Of a DNA stretch of 64,000 bases, positions 28,785-37,722 are shown piece after piece; the stretch's first letter is position 1, and each line of letters opens with the position of its first letter. The stretch is from positions 1,922,001 through 1,986,000 of the forward strand of contig OY764222.1 of assembly GCA_963668325.1 (NCBI GenBank), written 5' to 3'. Position numbers and translations under genes: made by a program. The notes under the pieces were generated by a model, which saw only the letters and a list, made by a program, of their open reading frames with translations, made no database searches and was not told the origin of the DNA. The stretch is from MPNP01 sp963668325 (GTDB lineage Bacteria > Pseudomonadota > Alphaproteobacteria > Rhodobacterales > Rhodobacteraceae).

Positions 28785-29771
28785 TTAAATCGGATGAGTA
28801 TAAACCATTCTTCGCCTAGACCCGGTTTTAGAACGTAGCAGAATCGTATCGGTTTCCAGATACCCTGGCAATTTTTTGATTCCTCTGAGAAGCGATCCGT
28901 CTGTAACTCCTGTTGCCGAGAAGATAATATCTGACTGAACCAATTCCTCCAGACTATAAATCCTATCAAGATTTGTGATGTTCATTTTCCTGGCTTTCGC
29001 TTTTTCTGTTTCGTTCCGAAAAACTAGTCTTCCAAATATCTGGCCCCCGAGACATTTCAAAGCAGCCGCTGCCAGTACACCCTCTGGAGCGCCACCAATA
29101 CCCATATAAACATCAATGCCTGTAATTTCCGGTTCCGAACAATGCATAATCGCGGCCACATCCCCATCAGTTATTAGCCGGACCGCCACCCCTAAACTTC
29201 GAAGTTCGTCAATTAAGCCTTCATGTCTTGGCCGATCAAGGACACAGGAAGTAATGTCCCTGGGGGTACATCCCTTATACTTGGCAAGTGAATTGATAAT
29301 TTCCGAAGGGTTTAATTCCAGTGAAACCAAATCCTTGGGATAGGCAGGCCCTATCGCCAGTTTCTCCATATACACATCCGGGGATTTTAAAATGGAACCC
29401 TTTGGCCCCATGGCTATTACAGTCAGGGCATTCGGTAAATCCTTGGCAGTTAATGTTGTTCCCTCGAGTGGATCAAGGGCGATATCGACCTCTGGTCCTT
29501 TACCTGTACCAACACTTTCGCCGATAAATAACATTGGAGCTTCATCTCTTTCACCTTCACCAATGACCACCTCACCGGAAATATCCAGTAAATTCAACTG
29601 CTTGCGCATGGCATCTACAGCAGCCTGATCGGCAATTTTTTCATTACCCCTTCCGATTTGATCAGCTGAAGCTAAAGCAGCCGCTTCAGTTACTCTCGCC
29701 AGACCGAGTGATAGCATTCGGTCCTTGAATTGAGACATTAGATTCATGGTACTATTTACCCTATCAACCAA
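28785..29771 (-). CDS. glpX: Class II fructose-1,6-bisphosphatase
   Basis: A 328-residue metal-dependent phosphatase of gluconeogenesis. The family motifs are GEGERDEAPMLFIGE (metal-binding acids), the DPLEGTT loop and the C-terminal SDIIFSATGVTDGSLLRG. Length is normal for GlpX. It begins 16 bases after the hom stop on the same strand and is probably cotranscribed. In related alphaproteobacteria glpX is followed by recJ; here a relic and an IS separate them. Confidence 0.95.
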   Translation of the reverse strand: MVDRVNSTMNLMSQFKDRMLSLGLARVTEAAALASADQIGRGNEKIADQAAVDAMRKQLNLLDISGEVVIGEGERDEAPMLFIGESVGTGKGPEVDIALDPLEGTTLTAKDLPNALTVIAMGPKGSILKSPDVYMEKLAIGPAYPKDLVSLELNPSEIINSLAKYKGCTPRDITSCVLDRPRHEGLIDELRSLGVAVRLITDGDVAAIMHCSEPEITGIDVYMGIGGAPEGVLAAAALKCLGGQIFGRLVFRNETEKAKARKMNITNLDRIYSLEELVQSDIIFSATGVTDGSLLRGIKKLPGYLETDTILLRSKTGSRRRMVYTHPI

Positions 29772-29787
29772 AAAATGAGAGTGAAAA

Positions 29788-31089
29788 TCACTCGATTTCT
29801 TCTATTCTAATGGCAAAAGGGTCCTCTAGGGATACATCTGAGGACCTGATTTCACTAAGAGCCAGGTTCAGGTTCTTGCGATTGGTCTTATGGGTAACTA
29901 TGATAACCGGAGCTGCTTCGGTTGCATGACCGTATTGCCTCATACGGTTAATTGAAATTCCAGCATTACCGAGTGATGTTGCTATTTTGGCCAAGACCCC
30001 AGGTTCGTCCTTCAATAGGAGCCTGAGGTAATAGGGCACTTCAACGGCTGACTTACAGGGTTGAGCCATTTTAAGAGTATTAGCCCTTTGCCCAAACATT
30101 GGAATCCTTATACCCCTTGCAAGTTCTATCAGATCAGATAGAACAGAAGATGCTGTCGGGCCTCCGCCAGCACCTGGTCCTTGGAGATAAATTGTTCCTA
30201 CAAAGTCACCTTCAAAAACTACAAGGTTGGTTGCATCTTCAATTTGTCCCAACGGTGATTTCTCTGGTACCAGACAAGGTTGGGTTCTTTGTTCAAGACC
30301 ATTTTCAGTAAATTTAGAGATACCCAACAATTTGATTCGGAAACCCATATCCTTAGCCTGCTCAATATCGCCGAAGGAAATTCTTTCAATTCCCTCAATT
30401 TCCATATTGTCGAAATCAACCTTTGTACCAAAGGCGATTGAACTGAGTAGAGCAAGTTTATGCCCAGCATCAATACCACCCACATCCAAAGAAGGGTCGG
30501 CTTCAAGGTATCCCAGCTTTTGAGCTTCCTCAAATACCGTCCTGTAAGGCAGTTTTTCCTTTTCCATTTTTGTAAGAATATAGTTGCAGGTACCATTCAT
30601 CACGCCCAAAATCCGGTTTACTTGATTACCGGCGAGACTTTCAGTAAGGGATTTGACGACAGGGATACCTCCCGCAACAGCGGCTTCAAAACGGATACAG
30701 CTACTGTGTTCATCAGCTAATTCTGCAAGTTCCTGACCATGGTGGGCCAACATGGCCTTATTCGCGGTTACGACATCTTTACCGCTTCTTAAAGCTGCCC
30801 TAGCAGATTCTAAAGCTATTCCTTCGGACCCACCTATCAATTCTACAAAAACATCAATATCTGGCCTTTGGGCCATTTCAACCGGGTTATCTTCCCAACA
30901 AAATCGAGAAAGATCCAAATCTCGGTCCTTATCCCTATTTCGGGCTGACACAGTTGTTACAGTTATATTTTTCCCTGATTTTGTTCTGATGCTGGCTTGA
31001 TTTTGAAGGAGCATGCTGACAACCCCCTGACCAACCGTCCCCAAACCGGCAATACCAATTTTTAAATCTGCATCCACAAGCTGCTCCAA
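29788..31089 (-). CDS. hom: Homoserine dehydrogenase
   Basis: A 433-residue cytoplasmic oxidoreductase that converts aspartate semialdehyde to homoserine, on the way to threonine and methionine. The N-terminal Rossmann loop is GIAGLGTVGQGVV. The catalytic domain has GVMNGTCNYILTKM and YLEADPSLDVGGIDAGHKL. A C-terminal ACT domain (about 350-433, starting YYLRLLLKDEPGVLAKIA) gives a likely site for threonine feedback. It is the middle gene of the glyA-lipoprotein-hom-glpX minus-strand run. Confidence 0.96.
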   Translation of the reverse strand: MEQLVDADLKIGIAGLGTVGQGVVSMLLQNQASIRTKSGKNITVTTVSARNRDKDRDLDLSRFCWEDNPVEMAQRPDIDVFVELIGGSEGIALESARAALRSGKDVVTANKAMLAHHGQELAELADEHSSCIRFEAAVAGGIPVVKSLTESLAGNQVNRILGVMNGTCNYILTKMEKEKLPYRTVFEEAQKLGYLEADPSLDVGGIDAGHKLALLSSIAFGTKVDFDNMEIEGIERISFGDIEQAKDMGFRIKLLGISKFTENGLEQRTQPCLVPEKSPLGQIEDATNLVVFEGDFVGTIYLQGPGAGGGPTASSVLSDLIELARGIRIPMFGQRANTLKMAQPCKSAVEVPYYLRLLLKDEPGVLAKIATSLGNAGISINRMRQYGHATEAAPVIIVTHKTNRKNLNLALSEIRSSDVSLEDPFAIRIEEIE

Positions 31090-31112
31090 AATTTTACAAT
31101 TCTTTGTGTACC

Positions 31113-31316
31113 CTAGGGATTATCGTTTTCGCTTGCCTTAGGATCCTCAGGGGGATCAAAATCTGCTACAGGTAATATGTCTGCAGTTTTATCCTGATTC
31201 ACCGTACTACCAATGCGCTTTTCAATTTCGATTATTTCCTTGGATGGTGGTATGCATCCTGACAGAACCGCCAACAAGAAGAATGAGGTTAACAACCCCA
31301 AAATAGAATAATTCAT
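31113..31316 (-). CDS. Small putative lipoprotein
   Basis: A 67-residue protein with a lipoprotein signal peptide: a hydrophobic stretch from about residue 5 to 19 and the lipobox LSGC with the Cys at 21. The rest is a short, acidic, Pro/Asp-rich tail with no recognisable domain. It lies between glyA and hom on the same strand, 34 bases after glyA. I do not recognise the family. It may be one of the small alphaproteobacterial lipoproteins of unknown role; the start ATG and the clean lipobox support that it is real. Confidence 0.7.
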   Translation of the reverse strand: MNYSILGLLTSFFLLAVLSGCIPPSKEIIEIEKRIGSTVNQDKTADILPVADFDPPEDPKASENDNP

Positions 31317-31350
31317 TATTGTTTACCTGTACTGCACCAAATTTATGGAT

Positions 31351-32637
31351 TTAAGCTTGGTAAATTGGATACTTTGCACAAAGTTTCTGGACGTCCTTCC
31401 TGACCTCATCTTCAATCATTACATTTCCTTCCAAGCCGTGTTTTGCCAAACCAGCAAGAGTTTTGAGGATAAGTTTACCTACCATTTCGAAGTCATTACT
31501 CTTGAAACCTCTTGAGGTACAGGCTGGTGTACCTAGCCTTATACCAGAAGTTATGGTTGGTTTCTCAGTATCAAAAGGAATGCCATTCTTGTTGCAAGTT
31601 ATATTAGCTCTTTCCAGAGAAACTTCTGCCTCGACACCTTTTATACCCATCGGTCTAAGATCAACAAGCATTACATGAGTATCAGTTCCGCCTGTAACGA
31701 TATCCACTCCACCATCCAGCAATGTTTCGGCCAAAACTTTGGCGTTCGTAACCACCTGCTTAGAATAAGTGACAAATTCGGGTTTCAAGGCCTCGCCAAA
31801 TGCTACAGCCTTTGCTGCAATAACATGCATCAGAGGTCCTCCCTGAATTCCTGGAAATACAGCAGAATTCACTTTCTTGATAATTTCCTGGCTATTGGTA
31901 AATACAGCTCCGCCCCTTGGTCCTCTTAAAGTTTTGTGTGTTGTTGTTGTTGCCACATCAGCAAAAGGAAAAGGAGAGGGGTGTACCTTGGCAGCCACCA
32001 GACCGGCAAAATGGGCCATATCAACCATAAAGAGAGCGCCAACTTCATCACATATTGTTCTAAATTTCTTGAAATCGATAATTCTTGGAATGGCTGATCC
32101 CCCGGCAATGATTAATTTGGGTTTTTCTTGATGAGCCAAAGTTCTGATCTCATCAAAATCAATCAGGAAGTTATCTCTCCTTACCCCATATTGAATTGCA
32201 TTGAACCATTTACCTGATTGATTGGGCTTGGCACCGTGGGTCAAGTGGCCACCAGAAGCCAGATTCATACCCAAAAAGGTATCACCTGGGGCAAGAAGGG
32301 CATTGAATACAGCCTGATTTGCTTGGCTACCGGAGTGAGGTTGTACATTGGCAAATTGGCACTCAAAGAGTTCGCATGACCTGTCGATAGCAAGCTTTTC
32401 TGCAATATCAACAAATTCGCATCCACCATAATATCGTCGATTTACATACCCTTCTGCATATTTGTTGGTTAATACCGATCCTTGAGCAGCTAATACAGAT
32501 GGGTTGACTATATTTTCTGAGGCAATTAGTTCAATCTGGTTTTGCTGTCTGTTGAGCTCTTCATTAATCGCGTGATTTATTTGTGGATCATTTTTCTCCA
32601 GCAAATTTTCCTGCAATGACAATAGGTTTATATTCAT
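31351..32637 (-). CDS. glyA: Serine hydroxymethyltransferase
   Basis: A 428-residue PLP enzyme that interconverts serine and glycine with tetrahydrofolate, supplying one-carbon units. Seen are ELIASENIVNPSVLAAQGS, NKYAEGYVNRRYYGGCEFVD, and the PLP lysine motif TTTTHKTLRGPRGG. A strong ribosome site (GGAGG) stands 8 bases before the ATG. It heads the minus-strand run glyA-lipoprotein-hom-glpX and diverges from nadK across about 200 bases. Confidence 0.97.
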   Translation of the reverse strand: MNINLLSLQENLLEKNDPQINHAINEELNRQQNQIELIASENIVNPSVLAAQGSVLTNKYAEGYVNRRYYGGCEFVDIAEKLAIDRSCELFECQFANVQPHSGSQANQAVFNALLAPGDTFLGMNLASGGHLTHGAKPNQSGKWFNAIQYGVRRDNFLIDFDEIRTLAHQEKPKLIIAGGSAIPRIIDFKKFRTICDEVGALFMVDMAHFAGLVAAKVHPSPFPFADVATTTTHKTLRGPRGGAVFTNSQEIIKKVNSAVFPGIQGGPLMHVIAAKAVAFGEALKPEFVTYSKQVVTNAKVLAETLLDGGVDIVTGGTDTHVMLVDLRPMGIKGVEAEVSLERANITCNKNGIPFDTEKPTITSGIRLGTPACTSRGFKSNDFEMVGKLILKTLAGLAKHGLEGNVMIEDEVRKDVQKLCAKYPIYQA

Positions 32638-32775
32638 AAAGGGCCTCCGGTAATGAAATATATCATTAGCTTTTATCTCAATTCATCTCTATTTCAAAAG
32701 GGTTTCATTTCCATGTACGATAGAAAATTGATTTCATTTACCTATATCGTGACAGTTCATTTAGTAAACAAGAAT

Positions 32776-32793
32776 TACCATAAAAGAATGGTA
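32776..32793. promoter_or_regulatory. Small palindrome between glyA and nadK
   Basis: TACCAT at 32776-32781 and ATGGTA at 32788-32793 form a perfect 6-bp inverted repeat around a 6-base spacer, in the divergent promoter region. It could be a repressor site. No family was recognised, and chance is possible. Confidence 0.25.
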
Positions 32794-32839
32794 TAGGGCG
32801 TAGAATTAACTTGGAAAGTAACAACCAACATAAAATTTT

Positions 32840-33613
32840 ATGTCTATGACCAAGTTAAATAAGATTTGTTTCCTGGCCAGTTCGGCCAAGAGTGCCCAAA
32901 CTTCCCTAAGTCGTTTTGAGAAAAAGTTTGGGAAATGCCCGTTGGACAAAGCGGATGTTATCGTTGCTTTGGGTGGAGATGGTTTCATGCTTCAGACTCT
33001 TCATCAAACCAGGGACATGGTTCTTCCAGTATATGGTATGAATAGGGGATCCGCCGGTTTCTTGATGAATGAATATCAAGAGGAGAATCTTACTGACCGA
33101 CTATCAGCCGCGGAAGAAGAAGAAATTAACCCGTTAAGAATGAATACTCTGGATGATAGTGGAGTGCATCACATTGAACTGGCAATAAATGAGGTATCAC
33201 TGTTTAGGGCAGGCCCTCAGGCTATCAAACTACAAATATTGGTTGATGATAAGGTCAGAATGGAAGAATTGGTTTGTGATGGAGCACTCTTGGCTACACC
33301 AGCAGGTTCAACAGCTTATAACTATTCTGCTCACGGACCGATCCTTCCTATTGGTTCAGATGTTCTAGCACTTACTGCTATGGCTGCATTTCGTCCTAGA
33401 AGGTGGCGAGGAGCGTTATTACCGAGCTCAGCTCAGGTTGAATTCAATGTGTTGGAGCACAAAAAACGCCCCTGTAGAGCTGATGCTGATGGCAAAACGG
33501 CCTTCAATGTAGTTTCAGTATCCGTAGAAAGTGATCCTACGATTAAGCATAAGATTTTATTTGATCCGGGACATGGATTGCAGGAAAGAATAATTCGCGA
33601 ACAATTTTATTGA
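32840..33613 (+). CDS. nadK: NAD kinase
   Basis: A 257-residue cytoplasmic enzyme that makes NADP from NAD and ATP. The family motifs are VALGGDGFMLQTLH (catalytic GGDG), YGMNRGSAGFLMN, the NEVS loop and DGALLATPAGSTAYNYSAHGP, split as ATPAGSTAY and SAHGPI. It is shorter than enterobacterial NadK, as is usual in alphaproteobacteria. There are two possible ATG starts six bases apart; neither has a clear ribosome site. Confidence 0.95.
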   Translation: MSMTKLNKICFLASSAKSAQTSLSRFEKKFGKCPLDKADVIVALGGDGFMLQTLHQTRDMVLPVYGMNRGSAGFLMNEYQEENLTDRLSAAEEEEINPLRMNTLDDSGVHHIELAINEVSLFRAGPQAIKLQILVDDKVRMEELVCDGALLATPAGSTAYNYSAHGPILPIGSDVLALTAMAAFRPRRWRGALLPSSAQVEFNVLEHKKRPCRADADGKTAFNVVSVSVESDPTIKHKILFDPGHGLQERIIREQFY

Positions 33614-33700
33614 TGGAGTCCAGAAGAAGGGTGGTTTGCTTTGAATAGTAAGGCTATAAACCTTATCTTCCTACTTCATAGGAAATAAAGAAATAACATA

Positions 33701-34792
33701 TTGAAATTTGAAATGGCGCTTTCAGCAAGAATACAAATAATCTGGTGGGGTATTACCCTAACAATCATATTTCTTATCCTCTATATCCTGGGGGATATCC
33801 TGCTACCGTTTATTGTTGGTATGGCCCTGGCGTATTTGTTAGACCCATTCGTGGATAGGTTTGAGCGGCTGGGGTTAAATCGAGCAATTTCAACAGGGAT
33901 AGTTTCGGTTCTATCCTTTCTAATCTTGGGTTCAGCAGTTGTGATTTTTGTGCCTCTATTAGGAGTACAATTCAGAGAGCTTTTTGGCCTCCTTCCAGCC
34001 ACCCTGGAATCACTTCTCGACATTCTCAAGGTCCTTTTTCCTGATATCATCAGTGAAGATTCACAAATTGGTATTTCTCTAAACAAATTTCTTGGGTTCT
34101 TCCAAAGCTATACCAACGAGATAGTGACCGGGATTTATGGTTCATTTAACGTAGCTTGGCAGGCAGGAACTTTTTTGATTATTGTTCCGGTTGTTTTGAT
34201 CTACACCTTGGCCGACTGGGATGTCATGGTTGCCAAGGTTGATTCTCTTTTACCTGTTGATCATAAAGATACAATTAGAGAATTGGCCAAAGAGGTTGAT
34301 TTTATCTTATCAAGTTTTATCCGTGGGCAACTGACAATTTGTCTAATCCTCGGTTTGTTTTACGGGATTTCCCTATACTTTGTGGGTTTAAAAGCAGGAC
34401 TGATAATAGGATTTATCGCGGGGTTGATTTCCTTCATTCCCTTTTTGGGTTCTATCCTAGGTGGTATCCTTTCAATCGGATTGGCCTTGTTCCAATTCTG
34501 GGATAATCCCCTGTATATTGGATTGGTAACCCTGATATTTGTATTGGGGCAAATTCTTGATGGTAATGTATTAACTCCTAGAATTGTGGGTAAATCAGTA
34601 GGGCTTCATCCGGTATGGATTCTCTTTTCGCTATCAGCCTTCGGGTTTTTGTTTGGGTTTGTTGGATTGATGGTTGCTGTACCAATGGCAGCAATTATCG
34701 GGGTGTTTTTAAGATTTGGCATAAAGCAATATTTGGATGGGGTACTTTACCTAGGGAAAATAGGCAAACAGGGCAAGCAGAAAGGTGAATAG
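33701..34792 (+). CDS. AI-2E transporter (PerM) family membrane protein
   Basis: A 363-residue polytopic protein of the AI-2E exporter-like (PerM/YdbO) family. Features are an N-terminal pair of membrane segments with the ILLPFIVGMALAYLLDP stretch, a soluble middle (about 90-150) and the C-terminal block with GFIAGLISFIPFLGSILG and the DGNVLTPRIVGKSVGLHP motif. A transport substrate is not proven for most members. The TTG at 33701 opens the frame; ATG 33713 is an equally good start. Its last 8 bases overlap the next gene, which in relatives is hda. Confidence 0.88.
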   Translation: MKFEMALSARIQIIWWGITLTIIFLILYILGDILLPFIVGMALAYLLDPFVDRFERLGLNRAISTGIVSVLSFLILGSAVVIFVPLLGVQFRELFGLLPATLESLLDILKVLFPDIISEDSQIGISLNKFLGFFQSYTNEIVTGIYGSFNVAWQAGTFLIIVPVVLIYTLADWDVMVAKVDSLLPVDHKDTIRELAKEVDFILSSFIRGQLTICLILGLFYGISLYFVGLKAGLIIGFIAGLISFIPFLGSILGGILSIGLALFQFWDNPLYIGLVTLIFVLGQILDGNVLTPRIVGKSVGLHPVWILFSLSAFGFLFGFVGLMVAVPMAAIIGVFLRFGIKQYLDGVLYLGKIGKQGKQKGE

Positions 34793-37682
34793 CACTCAGA
34801 TTTTAAATATTGATTTTGAACCCTCTTATAGTCAGGCTGATTTTATAGTTGCTGGTTCTAATTCAAATTTATGGGAATTATTGCAAAATACCCAGAATTG
34901 GCCTGATAATCGGTTTATTCTGGTAGGTCCCAGATCTTCGGGGAAAACCCACTTGGCCAAGGTCTGGGAATTGAACAACAATGCGTACTATTTCGAAGCA
35001 AAGGAGTTTTCAGCTGAAGAGTACTCTAAATTTCCTTCCACCCAATCAATCATAGTAGAAAATCTTGAGCAACTATGTGGAAATAGAGAGAAGGAAGAGG
35101 ACTTATACCAACTTTGTAATTCGGTCTCCAATGAATCAAGGAAGTTATTGATAACTTCTACGGTGGACCCGAAGGAACTCAGCTTTGAGATGCCTGACTT
35201 AAGGAGCAGACTATTAGGTAGCAGGGTAGGTAAAATTAATCAACCGGATGCAAAACTACTTTCAATCCTGTACAGGAAGTTATTTTCAGATAAGCAGATT
35301 TCATTTACATCGGATTTAATTCAATATCTGGTCAAAAATAGTGAAAGATCCTTTGCCGCAGCACACCAAATGGTAGAAAAACTTGATAAAATGTCGCTCA
35401 TTAAACAAAGGCCTGTTAGCAAGAAAATGATTAGAGAGTTAATTCCCGAAGCTGTTACAAAAAAAACAACAGATAAAGGTAAAATTGTTTTGTCGAATTC
35501 AAACGAGAAGACTTCGGATTTCTTGAACGCTGAATTTCCAGAATCTGTTGAGGTTCCCAAATCGGAAATAGAGGGGCCAAAAAAGTATTTTAATAGAGAG
35601 CTATCATGGCTGAATTTCAACTGGCGCGTACTTGAGGAAGCTCAAAATCCCGCCGTTCCTCTACTGGAAAGGGTCAGATTCCTTTCGATTTCTGCGACAA
35701 ATTTTGATGAGTTTTATTCGGTTAGAGTTGCCGGCTTAATGGAGTTGGCTAGTACAGGTAATTATCCACCAGGTGCCGATGGCCGCCTTCCTTCAGAACA
35801 ACTTGTTGAAATCGAAAGGGATTCACGAAAGCTATTATCAGCCCAGATTGATACCTGGAATCTGATTCGGGAGGAAATGGAAGAGGTTGGTATTCTGATT
35901 CTCGAAAGAGATCAACTTACCAACGAGGACAAGAAACACCTTGATATTACATTCATTAACGAGGTTTTCCCTGTCTTAACTCCCCTGGCGATTGACCCCG
36001 CCCATCCATTCCCATTTATTCCGAATGCTGGTTTTACAATTGCGATTCGTCTGGAAAGGGCTGAGGACAAAAAACAGCTTAGTGCCTTACTCCCTATACC
36101 AGTTCAGATTAACCGTTTCGTCTCATTACCTGATGGTAAAAAGAGCGAAAAGAGATTTATTCCCTTGGAAGAGTTACTACTGGAAAAGGTTCACTTTATT
36201 TTTCCAGGCTATCAGGTAGTGGAAAATTGCATATTCAGGGTATTGAGGGATAGTGACCTTGAGATTGAGGAGGAAGCCGAGGATTTGGTCCGCGAGTTTG
36301 AGACAGCTTTGAAAAGAAGGAGGAGAGGCGAAGTAATTCAAGTATCCATTACCCAAGGCTCATATGGTGAGTTGAGGAAAAAAGTCCTGGCAGAGCTACG
36401 GTTTTCGGAAGAAAAAATTACCGAAGTTCCCGGGATGATTGGTATGGCTGACCTTAGTGAACTGGTTTTGGATGATCGTCAAGATTTATTGTGGCCGAAA
36501 TTCACGCCAAGAGTTCCAGAAAGGGTTCAAGAGCATAACGATGACATATTTTTTGCTGTCAAAAGAAAGGATATGTTATTACACCACCCCTACGAAACCT
36601 TCGATATGGTTATTCGGTTTATCAGGCAGGCCGCGAATGACCCCAATGTGGTTGCAATAAAACAGACCCTGTACCGCACCTCCTATGAAAGCCCGATAGT
36701 GGCCGCATTATGTGAGGCAGCAGAGAATGGTAAATCGGTTACTGCCCTGGTTGAACTTAAAGCCAGATTTGATGAGGCAGCAAACATCAGACAGTCGAGA
36801 GCGCTTGAAAGGGCAGGTGCACATGTTGTTTATGGCTTTATCAATCTTAAAACGCATGCCAAAGTATCTTCGGTAATCCGTCGGGAAGGCAATCAATTGG
36901 TAACCTATACACATTTTGGAACTGGCAATTATCACCCGATTACGGCAAGGGTCTATACCGATGTAAGTTTGTTTACTTGTGACCAGGCATTGGGGAGAGA
37001 TGGTACAAAACTGTTTAACTACGTATCTGGTTATGCAGTCCCTGATACCCTGGAGAGTTTGTCAATTTCGCCCTTTAATTTGCGGGAAACCTTACAATCA
37101 TTGATCACAACTGAAACCAATAATGCCCGAAAGGGCAAACCGGCACAGATATGGGCCAAGATGAATGCCCTGATTGATCCCCTGGTTATCGATTCTCTTT
37201 ATGAAGCTAGCCAAGCGGGTGTAAAAATTAGTTTGATCGTACGAGGTATTTGCGGCTTAAGACCAGGTATCAAAGGATTATCCGAAAATATTCGTGTAAA
37301 ATCAATTGTTGGAAGATTTCTTGAACATTCTCGCCTCTTTTGTTTTTCTAATGGCCACCATCTTCCTTCCAACAAGGCACGTATATTTATTTCATCTGCT
37401 GATTGGATGGAACGCAACCTTGACCGAAGAGTCGAAACCCTGGTTGAAATCAAGAATGACACAGTAAGAGACCAGATAATGAGCCAAATTATTGCTGCTA
37501 ACCTTTCTGATCAGGAGCAAAGTTGGGTTTTGCAACCTTACGGCAACTATATCCGCTCAGAAGATAACGGAAAAGACAATCAATTTAATTGCCACTTCTT
37601 TTTCATGGAAAACCCATCCCTTTCTGGCCGAGGTTCGGCTGGGGCAAAAAAGGAAATCAGGTTGGTAGGGTCCAAGGATTAA
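34785..37682 (+). CDS. ppk: Fusion protein: Hda/DnaA-like AAA+ domain plus polyphosphate kinase 1
   Basis: A single uninterrupted frame of 965 codons. Residues 1-220 match HdaA, the DnaA-related AAA+ protein that inactivates DnaA after initiation. It has a possible clamp-binding QILNIDF near residue 5, Walker A GPRSSGKT (48-55), a degenerate Walker B (VEN at 91-93) and Arg140 in PDLRSRLL as in the arginine-finger box. A linker of about 45 residues (222-266) rich in Lys, Thr and Glu follows. Residues 267-965 are a complete Ppk1: FNRELSWLNFN, ISATNFDEFY, the kinase HxGTGN segment with His710, and GRFLEHSRLF. Ppk1 makes polyphosphate from ATP. In relatives hda and ppk are adjacent separate genes. 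The start is GTG; ppx follows. Confidence 0.93.
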   Translation: MNSTQILNIDFEPSYSQADFIVAGSNSNLWELLQNTQNWPDNRFILVGPRSSGKTHLAKVWELNNNAYYFEAKEFSAEEYSKFPSTQSIIVENLEQLCGNREKEEDLYQLCNSVSNESRKLLITSTVDPKELSFEMPDLRSRLLGSRVGKINQPDAKLLSILYRKLFSDKQISFTSDLIQYLVKNSERSFAAAHQMVEKLDKMSLIKQRPVSKKMIRELIPEAVTKKTTDKGKIVLSNSNEKTSDFLNAEFPESVEVPKSEIEGPKKYFNRELSWLNFNWRVLEEAQNPAVPLLERVRFLSISATNFDEFYSVRVAGLMELASTGNYPPGADGRLPSEQLVEIERDSRKLLSAQIDTWNLIREEMEEVGILILERDQLTNEDKKHLDITFINEVFPVLTPLAIDPAHPFPFIPNAGFTIAIRLERAEDKKQLSALLPIPVQINRFVSLPDGKKSEKRFIPLEELLLEKVHFIFPGYQVVENCIFRVLRDSDLEIEEEAEDLVREFETALKRRRRGEVIQVSITQGSYGELRKKVLAELRFSEEKITEVPGMIGMADLSELVLDDRQDLLWPKFTPRVPERVQEHNDDIFFAVKRKDMLLHHPYETFDMVIRFIRQAANDPNVVAIKQTLYRTSYESPIVAALCEAAENGKSVTALVELKARFDEAANIRQSRALERAGAHVVYGFINLKTHAKVSSVIRREGNQLVTYTHFGTGNYHPITARVYTDVSLFTCDQALGRDGTKLFNYVSGYAVPDTLESLSISPFNLRETLQSLITTETNNARKGKPAQIWAKMNALIDPLVIDSLYEASQAGVKISLIVRGICGLRPGIKGLSENIRVKSIVGRFLEHSRLFCFSNGHHLPSNKARIFISSADWMERNLDRRVETLVEIKNDTVRDQIMSQIIAANLSDQEQSWVLQPYGNYIRSEDNGKDNQFNCHFFFMENPSLSGRGSAGAKKEIRLVGSKD

Positions 37683-37722
37683 TGGATTATATCAACACAA
37701 AGAGACTTAATGAGTCTTAGTT

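Noticed and set aside
32638..32839. Folate- or glycine-type riboswitch upstream of glyA
   Set aside because: The leader shows only a short palindrome and a good ribosome site, not the conserved parts of those riboswitches.
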